Shown piece by piece: positions 1 to 13,500 of a stretch of 64,000 nucleotides of DNA; positions within the stretch are counted from its first letter, which is position 1; every line of letters starts with the position of its first letter. The notes under the pieces were generated by a model. The model did no database searches, had not been told where the DNA came from, and saw only the letters and a program-made list of their open reading frames with translations. The DNA is from Stercorarius parasiticus (taxonomy: Eukaryota > Chordata > Aves > Charadriiformes > Stercorariidae). The stretch is from the NCBI GenBank assembly GCA_013396915.1, contig VWZL01002774.1:366138-430137 (forward strand), in the 5' to 3' direction. Both the position numbers and the translations under genes were made by a program.

Positions 1-3000
1 TTCAAATGGAAAAACAATTTTAACTTTGAAGAGAGCTATCGATGACTCTAAATATGTTTTAAGTTTCTGTGTTTTATCTGAAATTCAGCTGCGTCTCAAG
101 TTCTAAAAGGGCAAAATTGTCCCCATAGCCAAATGAATATTCAGTTATTTGTATTCTTCATACAGTAATTCAATGACAGTGACCAGGAAAGTGGTACTGA
201 AAGGCTCCTCAGCTGTAGCTCTGGCCGTGCAATTGAGTACAGAACAGATGTGCTCCAGGGGTGCCCTCAGAAAGAACTGCTGCTGACCTAGCATATCTTC
301 TCCATAGTCTATGTCAAGGGAGCAAGAGCTCTATCATCCTAACCAGGAGAATAATATATCAATACAGGAAAGATCTGTATTTTCTCAATATTAAATTAAA
401 GGTATATATCTATATTTTCAGCCTCCAACATGCGAAAACAGCATCAGAAGTTGACAGAGTGGAAGCTGAAAGTCACCTTTTGAACTGGAGGTCATTACTA
501 TGACAGAGAGAGAACTGATAGGCAACAACATCTAGTAAAAGCTCATGGTTTGAATGTTTTGCTAAAATGCTCAGGTACTGAAATAGTTAATGCAAATGCA
601 GCTGTCATAATTAACTTTCAGATTTTAGCATTCTGCTGAGATGAAAGGTCCCTATTTTCACACCATCTGCAGGCTTAGGAAGAAAACGCAGCAACTCTAC
701 TCTCTGCCGGTGTTTTGACGGTTTCCCTCCCGAGAGCATGGAGATAACATCCAGCTCTCTATAGCTGCACCACGAGTGACAACAGCACCGTCACAAAGCT
801 TTGTTGAAATCTGTTGAATGTTCGTCAGTGAAAAGCAGCCAGTGAGTGACTGTGACAGGCATCACGCTGGCAGGCAGAGAAAAATACCTGAGACGTTTGC
901 AACCATACCTCAGGTATTATACCTCCTCTGATTAACATACCACCGTTAGCCATCAGGCTGCAGCTATCAGTGCTCCTCTGCTCCTTCCTGAAGCTGTATG
1001 AGGAATGGATTAAAGCAGGGAGAAAGAGAGTGATAATTAAGGGAGCCTCAATTCCTTCATGAGCCTTGATCCCTTCTATTATGGTGCTGGAGCCACTTGT
1101 GATGCTGTAGCAGGAACGAGTGCTACTTGCTACCATCTCTTTCTCTGCGAGGAAGACCATCTCTGCCCCATGCCCCTGTATGTGATGATGCTCATGGTAG
1201 GGCTGATTCTCTGCCACTGGGGAAACCCCACAATGGCCAGCGTGGAGCTAAGGGTCAGGGCTGGACTCCCTGGGAAGCGACGGAGAAACACGTTGCTTGT
1301 GCTAGGTAGGTTACAGAGTGCGCAGACAGAAACAGCGGTCATGGTGTAATAACCCAAATTGAGCAAAAGGGACTACAAACTACAGTTTTTTTCCTCAAAT
1401 TAGATTTCAAAAGATGATGCAAAGTTCTGTAGCACTATTGGATTCTGCAGTCAGAGCCCCTGAATACTTAGGAAATGCTTAATATCGTCCCCGCCTACCA
1501 AGACTCCTGAGTGACAACAAAGATAACACTTGCTCACCCGTAAGGAAAGATTTATCCACTGTGTATAATCCTCCTCTCAAGCAGAGACACATGAACTGCA
1601 TCACTGTATGTGCAGGGAGGTTCCCAGCAAACGGCTTCATTTACAGGAGGCAACATCCCTCTCTCCTGTCAGGCTGGGCACCAGTGACCAGGGCTCGGCA
1701 GCTGGCACTAGCTCAAGCCTTTCTAATGAGATGGGAGAGGCAGAGCAAATCTATGAAATAAAAATTATGGCAATTTTATCCCATAGCTTTTGAGAGTGCC
1801 CTGCACTGGGATATCAGCACGTGCATCCTGTGCTCGCAGTCTCTGAGTGAAAGCTTCCTTGGCCAGAAGACTCCCTCCAGCCCTAACCTTCTTTCTTTCT
1901 CCCCTCCAAGCCCTTTTTTCTCTCTTGGTCCAATTCAAGGACCCATCCCTCAGTGTTTGTCATCCTCTCCATCCTGTATCCCTCTGTGCCTTCAGGGTGT
2001 CTTCTTTTTTCTCTGTTCCAATAGCTCCAAGGTCATTCACTGCTCCTAAGGGAACCTGGCTTTTTCTTCAATCCCCAGACATCAGACATCTCTGGACCCC
2101 TCTGTCTATTCCTCTGTCTATCTTCCTTCATGGTTCTCTCTTTCAATTTGCAAAACCTTCACTCTATCAAGTTTTAAGCAACAATATTTCAAGGGAATGG
2201 ACAGGAAATTCCCATGCCCATAATTAAATTTCACATGTAGGGCTGTGCGTGCCTTAGTGCCCACACTGACAAATACTTCTCATAATGAGCCACAGCTAGT
2301 ACAAATCAAGAGACACAAAACCTGAAACGATTGGAAAGAAAAGAATGTGACTCAAATACGTAGGACCTTTCTTTTAGCACAGAGAGCTTTTCATTGTTAA
2401 AAATATGCTTGAATACAGCATTCAAAACCTGAACAAACTGATTAACCAGGGACCAAGTCAGTAAAGGAGCCGCAGCGCTCTGTGTTATCATGTGAGAGGC
2501 CCCGGTTTGGGAATGACAGAGGCTGATGATAAATGGCTGCATCATGGCCATGATGCCACAAGTCTCTGTGGAACAATACTGGTTTTGCTGCCCTTACTTG
2601 ACAGCTGCACTCAAATCTCTGCAAACAACAATTACTCCAGAAGACCATTTGCTCTTCTTCTGTTGAAAAAGTTGTCTGGGGAATACACACGGTCACTAGC
2701 TGTGTGGGTACACTGAAGGGACCTCTGGTGCATGTGGCTTCACTGCATACTCCTGCTTAAGGACATCTCTACCAGGGAATGGGCACAGAGACATTACTTT
2801 GCCACTGGAAAATGTGTCTACCAGGTGATTTAGAAAGCAGACAATTTGGTTGCGCCAGCAAAGGCAATGCGTCTCCTAATACCTCCCCTTAAGAAAGGGA
2901 AAGGTCATGATGATCAGCCACAGTGTTGGAAGTGAAAGGGCAAAATATTATTCAGACCAATGAATTTTTCCATTTTATATTCCCCTGAGTAATATTTTGT

Positions 3001-3046
3001 GTTTGAATTCTTTGTAAGTGGAGACAAGAGAAGGAAACAAAGCGCT

Positions 3047-3106
3047 TGAAGTCCACAGCCATCCATGTTAGGCATATAATTGAATACTGAAGTCCACAGC
3101 CATCCA
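3047..3106 (+). repeat. 19-base direct repeat, two copies
   Basis: TGAAGTCCACAGCCATCCA occurs at 3047-3065 and again at 3088-3106, identical in all 19 positions and 41 bases apart, in otherwise unique DNA. It looks like a small local duplication whose spacer is not itself repeated. Confidence 0.9.
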
Positions 3107-6100
3107 CATACCATCTGTACGTTTCATGAATTCCAACCTACGGAGCTGGCTAGAAACAATGCCTTGTTTAAAAAAAATAATAATCGTGTTACGAACATTT
3201 CTCTTTTCAAGTTTTAAGAAGTTTTCTCTTTTCTCCCCCTCCTCTGCCCTTGTTTTAAATAAAATAAAATTATTTTATAAAATAAAAGGAATTTTAGATG
3301 AGTCCTGGACCCTCCGGTGTCTCAGCAGAGGGATGTTGTTGAACCAACCATCAGTTTTGCTCCCTTTACAGATTAACACGCTCGGGACCAGCTGTCTGTC
3401 CCAGCCCCTGTATTATCAAATGACAGCCTCAACTACACCTTAATAAGAACATATTTTCCACTCTTTTAAGTTCTGTCTTGAGAAGTACACAGCGCCTTAT
3501 ATAGGGATTAAATTGGTTTTTTTAGACATAGCCAGTGATTAAGGTGGGCATTTATGACCTTCTTACTGTCAGGAGACAATCTGTGGAAAAGCAATTTGCA
3601 ACACTAGCCCTACGGACAAGGCAAGGTACGATGCTGTAAACCAAACCCCATTCTGTTGTTGTGTTATTCAAGGAGCCCCATCAAATTATTACCGTTATTT
3701 ACACCCTAATAAAACGTAGAGGTCTCATTCAGGTTTCAGGTTCCATGGTGCCTGACACCCTCCACACACACAATGAAACACCGCTCTAAAGCTGATGGTA
3801 AAATGAAAACAGTTGGGAGAATTTAACAGAATTCGTAATGAATTATTTTCAGGCATACGCTTGTTTTAAATAGTTTCTCATAGCTGCTTGTATGGCAGAA
3901 AAAAAAGACATGAAACCAACCAGGAATTCCATTATCTTTAAGTAAACATGACATAAATCCAATTTTGATAATTCCAGATTACAGTGATGGCAGTAGCACT
4001 GGCCCCATCCCAGACCGTCTCCTCCAGTCCCAAGGTGGGGACAAGACATTTCCTTCCTCCAACAAAACAGGATGGAGGATGGATGTCCCAACCACGGTAC
4101 TGGCCGTGTGTGTCCTGAGGTTTTACACATATGGCAACACTTTTTACAGGTGCTTGTAAACATGATACAATTTATTACTGTTGCTCTTTCACAGTAAAAC
4201 AGAATCAGAATGCTCATTTTCAGACAAAATTCCTTTTTTCCTAACAGATGCAACACTTTAAATATTTAACTGTAAGCTTTTTTCGTTCTGATTTCCAGAA
4301 CTGAAATGACCCCAAAAGTAAAGACATGCACTCCTCTTTTCATATACCTATGTTTATGTATATGTGAAGGACCTATTCTGATACCTTGTTTTGCTAAAGA
4401 ATGTACTAGAAATCTCCTGTGTTGAATAGCAGCTTTCTCTTAACAAAGAAGCAAAAACTTCTAAAAAATCTTAAGGGAATTGGAGTTATATAAGTATTGA
4501 TAATTAAACATCATCATTTTCTAATGTTTACAACCTTGATTAAAAATGAACGGGGAGATAAATCTTATTAAAAAAAACAAATATCACAAACACTGTTAAT
4601 GCCTTTTTCAAGCATCATGGAAAAAAAAATACAGTCCTTGCTTTTATTTCCTTTTCCATGTTATTTTAAATGACTAATGGTAAATCTTTATCTACAATTA
4701 ATGCTGACTTAATAGGTAGATTACAAAAATATATTCAGGGATTTAGCTTGATTTTGGAATATGAAGAAAATTCAAGGAAAGCATGGGGAAAATATTTGAA
4801 AATATGAGGGAGTGGGTCAGATAGAGGTAGCTCCAGTGTCCACATCACACCCTCTGGTTGATACAGCTCTCCATCAGTATCCCAAGAGGTGTTGCATCTT
4901 TGCACAGCGTGACACATCCTCCAGCCACTTTAGAATTTAATTGAGACACCATGAATGGAGGATGAGATACAAGAGAGAGGTTATTGAGATTGTTATCAAA
5001 AAATAAGGCTAGCAATCCGAAGAGCCACATTTGGATTATCTGCCCTTATGTTAGGTCCGACTGGCACAGTGCTGAGCATGAGCTTAGACAGTAAAGGACC
5101 CCAGAGTCCTGGTCCCCAAACCTAGGAACCACACTTCTATCTGGGTGCTGCTGCCAGGTGTCTCAGATACAAGAGAAAGCCATACCGTAGCAGCATGGCT
5201 TTTTCTGCCTACAGCAGGAGACGAGCTGGAGTAACAAAGCAAGCATATAAAGGTCTAGGCTTCAAACCTTAAAGTTGTTCAGCATATACGTCCCTCCTAT
5301 GCTGACCTGCACTGTACCTTCAGCCACATATCCACCAAGTTCTCCTTCGTGGATTTGAGACGAGGGCTCCACACGGCCTGGAGGCCAGGCTCCATCTCAG
5401 GCTCATCAGTAAGCGAGATAAGGGTTCAGAAAAGGGTCACAACATCACCCATATTTATCAGAAACCACTAGTGGCACCACCTGAAGGGAACACTGGCACA
5501 GCGTGGAAGCCCATTTTCCGTGAATGTCTTGGTTTGGGTTCACTCATTGGAAGAGTAAAACAGAAGACCATAACCATCTCTGCTTATGAGATGCTCTATA
5601 TTGCAGTCAGCAGCTTCTGGCAGACAAGCACCACACAGGTACAGTGTTCAGAAGCCAGGGCTGGCTTACAGAGCTGGACAACCCTGCTTCACTCTGCTGC
5701 ATGCTGTTTACACACAAGAGGAATAGTGAGCAGCATATTGGAGAGCATCTCATATTCCATCTTCGATAACCCTGAACCAGCTGGAAAACATTTCCACTTT
5801 GTAGGCTCTATAGGTTGCCTTGCCTGAGGTTGATCCACGATAAATTAAAAAAATAGTATGCAAGATGCTACTGAATAAAAATGTCCCTGACTAGGATCAA
5901 AATACAACCATACACTGGGTGACCACTACCACCAGACTCACCATGTGCAACAGATGACATGGCTCCACATGCAAAATTACTCTGAATACACTAGGAATAT
6001 GTTTCCTTATGAGGAGAGCATGTGATCAGTGCAGATGACATGACAGCCTGCAAGGATGGCATTGCAGACTTTAGCCACCAGCGTATTAATGGTGGAGCTA

Positions 6101-6880
6101 CATTAAACTGGTTGTCCAGCACTGATCTTGAATGTTTTCCTATTTGGAACATTCCTTGATTGAAACAGTATATGAGAAAACTTGTGTCTATTAAAACTTA
6201 AAACCCAGTAAGTAAATTGAATTGCTTCTACAGCCTTGTGTACTATGCATGTTTACCTTAATATAGCCAGGTATAAAATCTACGTCAGATGGTGTAAGAG
6301 GGGAGTATAGAACTGACTGAGAGGGCCAATTGCTATACGACAACAGATTTAACTGCCTTCCTAGGAATAAAATATAAGCAATATGCTCTACTAGTACCTG
6401 AGCTGCTATCCTAGCAGATACAATTTGTAAGCAATAGACCTGCAGGAGAGCGCAGTAGATGAGCTAAAGCTTTCTGGTTTTGATGCAGAACACTACTTCG
6501 ACATTCGCAGTCTTTTCTGCACTCCACCTGTCCAAGGAAATAAGCCAGTCCCTTAGCTCCTCAGACCATGAGTTTCCCATGCAGGGACCTTGCCATCCTA
6601 AGTTTATGAGGAGAACCTAGTTTCTCAAGAATATGCCTGGGAACCAGCTAAATAAACGAACTAAAACATAATACATTGCTGCCTGAAAATATGCTACAGT
6701 TAATGCTGGCACAGGACGATTCTTACATACAGCAAATATTTTAGGAATTCCTGACTATCTCCACTTGCTGCAGCAGTTGTATCCTCCTGGTGTTGCATCA
6801 CCCTGCTGTTGGAATATTACTGGCAGTGGTAACCTGCACTGGAGTTTTATTCCACTTCTCTGGGCCAGTGCTTTCACCTG

Positions 6881-6938
6881 TCTTCTTTTTTTTTTACTTT
6901 TTTTTCTTTGTTCTTTTTTTTTTCTTTTTTTTTTTTTT
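6881..6938. repeat. Poly-T tract
   Basis: 58 bases are almost all T with scattered C, A and G. It generates spurious phenylalanine-rich (plus) and lysine-rich (minus) frames. No retroposed sequence is evident next to it. Confidence 0.9.
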
Positions 6939-7488
6939 CATTATGAAGGTTATTTATGCAAGTGTGACATGCAGTTACAGTAAAGTTCCTTGCAACGAAT
7001 GGAGTGCAGGGCAGTGGTAAATTCCATTTCAAAATCATTTTGAATTCTAAAGGCTCCATTTAAGGGATAATGATGGGAGCAAAGGGCATTTCTCCAGGAT
7101 TAATCACTGGCTGGGTGAGATGATAGCCCAAGGCAAAGCCACGGGCCATTAACCCCTGCAGGTCACATTATCCCTACAGGAAATGCACTGGGTCAAGTTC
7201 ACTGTTGCTATTATAAACTCTTATTGGAGAAAGAGGTTACACTTCTGTGTTTATATATGTCTTCCATTCCTGTGTTTGTAATGATAGTGGATAGCTTTTG
7301 GCAATGCCTCTATATTGTACCATGGAGAGATGTAAAAACAAGTTCTATTGTTATATTTGATGCCAAAGACACAAGTGGATTTTTAATGTTTACAGGGAAG
7401 CATTTAAGATTCTTGGTAAAAGAATGAAAAATGAAATAACGGAAAAATACCACATAAAAAAGACCCAAGGAAATGACATTAGAAAGAC

Positions 7489-7577
7489 AGACCCTCTCTT
7501 TAGCTGGTGTAAATCATCACATCTCCTGTAAAGCCAAAGGAGCTACATGAATCCACACCAGCTGAAGAACTCAGCCA
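7489..7577. mobile_element. Palindromic MITE-like relic
   Basis: A stretch of about 85 bases reads roughly the same on both strands. A perfect 9-base inverted repeat AGCTGGTGT / ACACCAGCT lies at 7502-7510 and 7555-7563, with partial pairing further in. The wording (a GGCC-type end, then an AGCTGGTGTAAATCA-type arm) resembles a widespread group of short palindromic elements in reptile and bird genomes. The family name is not confirmed. Confidence 0.5.
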
Positions 7578-10500
7578 GAAGTTGAGGTTGAAACACACTG
7601 AAGTATACATTCTAGGCTTGTATCATATACCATCACATAAGGAAGATCACATAAAGTAGCAGTTTTGCAAAAATACTGCTAAACGGGATCCATGTGTTCA
7701 TGAAAACAGCATTTTTAACTGGTGCCCAAATCCTCTATTATTTAAATAGCTACCAGTCCTACAAACTGTAGTCAGGTCCAATAGTTTCTGGTCAGGACAC
7801 CAACCAAAGGTTTTCCAAGCAACCTATTGCAAGGGGAAGAGTTACCAGTGTAGCTATGTGGGGTGGAGCAGCAGGAAATTTGCTTACTGTGAAGTTTTTC
7901 TTGTGCTGACATGAACAGTAGCCCCAGAGTTCAAACTTGGATCCAGAATGAGACCATGCAAAAGCTTCAGGGTATACAAATTTGAAGATCCTCCTGAACA
8001 AAAAGAAAGGGAGAACAGTGAAGGTCAAATCAGAGCTGGGTTTGTGCACGCCATGCCTGCCTTCCAAGCCTCTCTTGAAACATATAAAAGAATTTCAACT
8101 TTCACTGGAAAGCAAACAGTCCTTAGCCCCCTGCTAGAGAAGTACACTGAGGACGTGAGCAGTTCTTCAATCTCACTGCTTGTGGTGGCTGCTTGCTTCT
8201 CTTGGGGCTGCAGTGAGTACCTGTATCCATTTGGGATGCACAGCCTGAAACTCTCTCTCTCTCTGCCTCCAGCCTCTCTTTCCAAAGGTGGAGCAGGGAT
8301 CACTGGTTTTATGACGCCCCTGCAGTTAGCAGCAGTAATCCCTTCTATAAAATTGTTTCCTGATAGAGGACTTGCACAGGAACAGCAGATTTAGGCTACT
8401 TCTCCACAGACTGAAGGGAGTTCAAACGCTCTTAGCTCCCATCTACAGGGCAAATCTGGTTTGGAGCATTTAACCCCTTCATTTTGAAGGTGTGCTGAAG
8501 TTCAGCAAAGAAGTGAAGATCCACTGAGGCACAGAAAGCGGCCAAGAGCACATCTCCATGCCTAGCAGTAGAAGTGATGCCTGAGATAGGGAGCCCTTGC
8601 GTCCAGCAGCTACTCCTCCAACAATTCCTACATTTATCCAGTTATGATCATATGTTATGTACAGTTGTGTATGTTATCATATGTTATTGTACAGTTATGT
8701 ACAATGCATAAGCAGCCTTGTGGCAGCCAGGATGTTACACTCTCCCTGAAGTTAACAGAAATTTCACTGCGGTATGGAACTGTGGAGTTTTCCCCATTAA
8801 TATGCCTTTCTCCCAGAGACTTTCCCGATGTCTCTCTCCCCTGGGCAAAGATGCATAAATCAGCAGAGCTGCTTATGGCAGGCTGCAGGTACCCCACACA
8901 CCAAGGAAGCTCCTTCCTGACCGCAGTCAGGTGCTTCACTTCTGGAGAGAGCTGAAATTTCAGATGGAGCCCTGTCTCCCCCAATTCATGAGTGCAGGTG
9001 GCTCCCAGACCATCACATGGGTTTGTTTATATCCCATTTGGAGGCGCCTGCTCTCCTCACACGCTGTATACAGCGTCCAGACAGCTAACACAGAGTCCTG
9101 ATTTCCCTAAAGAGTTTTAAAGTTGCACAGGAAAACATACTTCCATCATTTCCTCATTTCAGAATACTACACTTCACAGCTTTAATGTTCTCTTAATGAA
9201 GTTTTTAGGTGTAATGCAAACATACAAACATTTTAAACATATGGTAATAAACTGGAAAGTAAATATAATTACAGTAGCTCTCACCAAATTGAAAGCTTTT
9301 TATTTTACTGTTAATTGATTAAAAGGATTTGCAAATGCTGAAAAGAAAACTTTGGCATCAATATCTAATAAAATACAGCAACAAGACGTTAATCATCTTA
9401 TGGGATCAAGTAGCTAGGTTTTAGATCATATGATATATGATCCAGAGTACAACTGCTGATGCCAGTTGCTCTCTGATTAAAACCTAAACCAACATTAAAA
9501 TAACATAAAAGGCCTGTGTTAGACCAGAAAGAAAAGCTGTTATTTCCATCCACTTTCTTTGCACATTATTGTGAAGAAAGACCCAGTATGTGAGTGAAAA
9601 ACAATTGTTCCTCGTGGCCCTAATTCCTGTGAAGATGGAGACGGGTGTAAGGCAGCCTTCAAAAGGAAAACCCTGGCAATCTCCTCGGCAGGGAGAGCTG
9701 GGAGGAGCAGTGTCAGGCTGCTTGCTACCTTCATGTGCTGGAGCAGGCAGCGGGCATGGGGAGTTTTCCACCACTTGAACTCCCATGAGGAATGCGCAGT
9801 CAATTCATGGCACCAACCCCTCCAAAGCAGGTAGAAATGAAGTAAATGAGGTACCAGATGTGATCTCTCCTCCTTCCTTCACCTTCCCACTTGCTTAGGG
9901 AGACCAAGGGAAAATTCTTGCAGAACAGGAACGGAAAATGACCATAATCGCTAAACCTGGGCTACCTCCAGCACATGATCCAGCAGAGGAGAGAAGGCAG
10001 CGAGAGGACCGGGCAGGTCTCGCTCCCAGGACTGCTCACAGGTACCACAGGTAGCATCAGGCCCTGGGGATTTTAAATGCTGCCATGTCTTGTGTCTGTC
10101 AACTCCCCACTCACTGATTACCAAGTAGTGGTCAAATCTCACCCTTCAGAGTTGCACGTATGATAAGCGGTGCCCTTGCAACGTCTTCCCTGCTCTGTTG
10201 TGCCCACCTGTCCCCTCTCCTATGTTCTTGTATTTGCCAGCTTTCTGGAAGAGATTGTCTTTGTGTTATATGGAAACAGTAGCTCTCAATTTCCAGTCTC
10301 TAGTGCCTCAGCGCTGCTGCAGTACATGATAATCATTATCATAACAGAAATCATTATGTTTGCAAGATGAAAAAGAGGCTGAGAAAAAATATCTTTTAGT
10401 CTTAAATACTATAAAAGTTAATTAAAAAAATTGAGACATAGAATACAGTCTGTTGCATATTTGTATGACCAATACTTGGAATGCTCACTCCAATTACTCA

Positions 10501-13500
10501 TCTCCTGCAGAGTTTTTCAACATATATATGTATTTTTTTGATATATAGATATATTGCTAGCAGTTTTTCATCTGACTGTTGAAAAGTAAAAAATGATCAC
10601 ATTTTTCATCTTCAATACAAAATTCTACCAAAAAATAATCTGGTGAGTAATTTTCTTTCACATCTGTGATGGGAGATGTGTTATTGAAGTTTGAGCCAGG
10701 GGTTTCTCTTGCAATTTTTTTTTGGCTCAGAAGACCCAGCAAATAAGAATGGTTCATTTTACTGCTTTGCAGTTTTAAAAAATGAAATGGGTTGGACCAT
10801 CATGAAAAGCTGAATAGTTTGATCTTTCTGTGCTTTGGCTAGTATTGCTACAGTAAGAGGAATTCAGATCTCTCCACAAATAGTGCTCTAATGACAGGGT
10901 ACCACAGCCTAGCCCCAGTGGCAGGGGAGCTCTACTTCAGCCCTTACTCTGGCATTTTTAATCCAGGCTATAATTTTTTCAGGAATAAGATTAGAAACTA
11001 TGCAAGTCTGAATCTCTGCCCCATTGCACCAGCTTTATACTGATTTAACTGTGTTAGACTTACATATGTTGCATCACACTACGGGGAGGGGGGGTCAGGA
11101 TCAACTCCTTTTTTTGTCTGCCTCCATTTTATGCCATGTTTGTTTATCCTGCAAGTCCAGACCACATTTAGAAAGCCAGTTCATAATATCCATCACATTT
11201 TCAGTTTTATTGATTGACTATTTTAATTTGCAATGAATACAATAAAGAATGTCATCTATATATTCAAGCACCAAGGGATGGGACAGTCACCCTGTCAAGA
11301 ACAGTCATCACCAGTTACAGCATATGCAATAGCTTTGGACACTTGAACCAGAAGGAATTTCCTCCCCTCTCTTGTAGGACACCCAAAGCCTTCATTAAAG
11401 CGTTTGGGCCCCATCCTCCACTCACACCCACCGGTATAATCTCATGAAGGTCAGTGGAAGTCAAGCCAATTTAAACCAGCCCAGAATCTGAAAATGAGAA
11501 ATGGTTTTCTTTTATACCGTAAACAATAGTTTAGACACAAAAACTGTAGATAATCATTTACATAATAAACCAGACTAAAAAAAAATAATCCCTTTAAATG
11601 GAATGCTTGTGTGTTTCTGGTTACATTACTTATTACGTTGTCAGATGATGTCAAACTAAAATAGCTCCAAATATATTTGTTTGATAAATATTTTCCATCC
11701 TTCCTTTACGACTTCTTATTCTCAAACCGGTAGTGTACTTGTTTTACCTAGTGAAGTAGTATGGTAGATCTGACGCAGGAGAATATTATAGCACACACCA
11801 AAGGAATTCTGCTGCTCTTCAATGATGCTTCTAGGTGATCAGTAGCTTTGTCTTTAAGGTGTTCAAGTAAAAAGACGACAGTGATAAAGACTTGCATTTA
11901 CATCACTGTATTTAAGTTTATACTCCTATTCGCAAACAATGGAGACTTTGTATCTTAAAACAGTAGCACACTTTATTATGTGAGCCAAAGATATACTTTA
12001 CCTAGAGTTACTACATAAAAATATTATAGATCATCCAACAATATGAGAAAATGTCACTGCATTCATTTAAAATAGCTATTTGTGAAATTTGTGTTACCGT
12101 ATTTTGCTTGGGGCAATATATTTCCATGCTTCATGAAATTATTAATTCTCATTAAATTCTAATGATCCTGTCTGAAAAGAGCAGAACTAATTAACTGCTC
12201 CATTAAAGTTATTACTTACCTCTGATGAGGCCTGTAAATGTTTCTACTTTGTTAGGCCAGTGAAAGTTTTCTGAACTGCAACTCCTAGCATCTTCCCCCA
12301 TCAGCAGCTTATTCCGTAACAGTAGAATCACCAGGTCCTAACAACACTCATGTAGCCTTTGAGACTTAAGTCTTGTGCCCTGAAACAAGATTTTTCCTCC
12401 TTTTACAAAGAAAAAGAAAAATGAAGGTCATGCCAGTGGGAAGGATCTGCAGAACCTGCATCAGAAGGTGATGTCCAGCTGTGGCCAGCACCGGCCGAGC
12501 AGCAGCCCCTTTGTCCTTTCCCACTGAGGGCAGACCCTATGCAGGATCCCTCCGGGTTAGCAGGGGGGGGTTGTAGTGTCCCATCAAAGCTTTGGGGGTG
12601 TGGCTCTGTCATCGCTTACAGCTGGCAGTGTACCAAGAACCCATTCCTGGGGCTGGACTGGCAGTTTGGCAGCCTGCGTGGGACCTGGTGGACCAGGATT
12701 CAGGTTCCTATTTATGCCTATATGGAAACTAGTTATTGAAATATCTCCGGGGATTTGGACTGCAGTGGCTCTGTACCTCTGTGGTCACCTGTAAAACTGA
12801 AATAGCTTTGCTACGTCACCAGAAGGTTGTGAAAAATTATGGCGACCGTGAGGTACTTGCATGCTGTGTTTATTGGGGTTTCATCTGTGTCCCTCAGGAC
12901 AGACGGCAGCGCTGTGAGCAGCAGCTGTGCCTGCAGAGCAGCATCGTCCCCACAGTGTCTGCACACTGGGCTCAGGGGCTCAGCATAAACTGATAGTTTT
13001 GAAAGGTTACACTGTCACCTCTATAATCAGAAATGGTATCTGCTTGAAGATCACTGCAGCTGCAAGAAGAGAGTTCCCCAACACACGCAAACGACAGGTA
13101 ATATCCCTTTGGCAGCTCTCAGTAGTCAGGGGCGGGGGTATCCAAGATCACTGAGACTCAACGAGACACCGACTTATCCCCAGTGAAAATGAACGAAGAA
13201 AAGCCTTAAGCAGAACTCCTGAGAAAAGAAACTGCTAAGAAAATCTTGCTGACTTACACAGCAAGTAAAATGCGACAGTTGCACTCTCAACCACGTAATG
13301 CTGAACAAATAATGTACAAATGTTCATATGTGAGAGAGATTTTAAATCTACACATGTAAAAATCTCCCATGATATGCCCCTATGCTAATCTGACCACAGA
13401 ACTGGAACAGAGATTATTATTGCTACTACAACTCTGACCGAGAGCTACCTCAAGACAGGTATCAAATATTTTAATCCATCAGATAATAATTAAAATATAG

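Larger units (their letters stand above)
1..7488. other. Intergenic DNA, no gene seen
   Basis: AT-rich unique sequence. Apart from the short direct repeat near 3 kb and the poly-T tract near 6.9 kb I see no transposon, RNA gene or coding exon. Open frames up to 135 codons show no recognisable protein. Confidence 0.7.
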
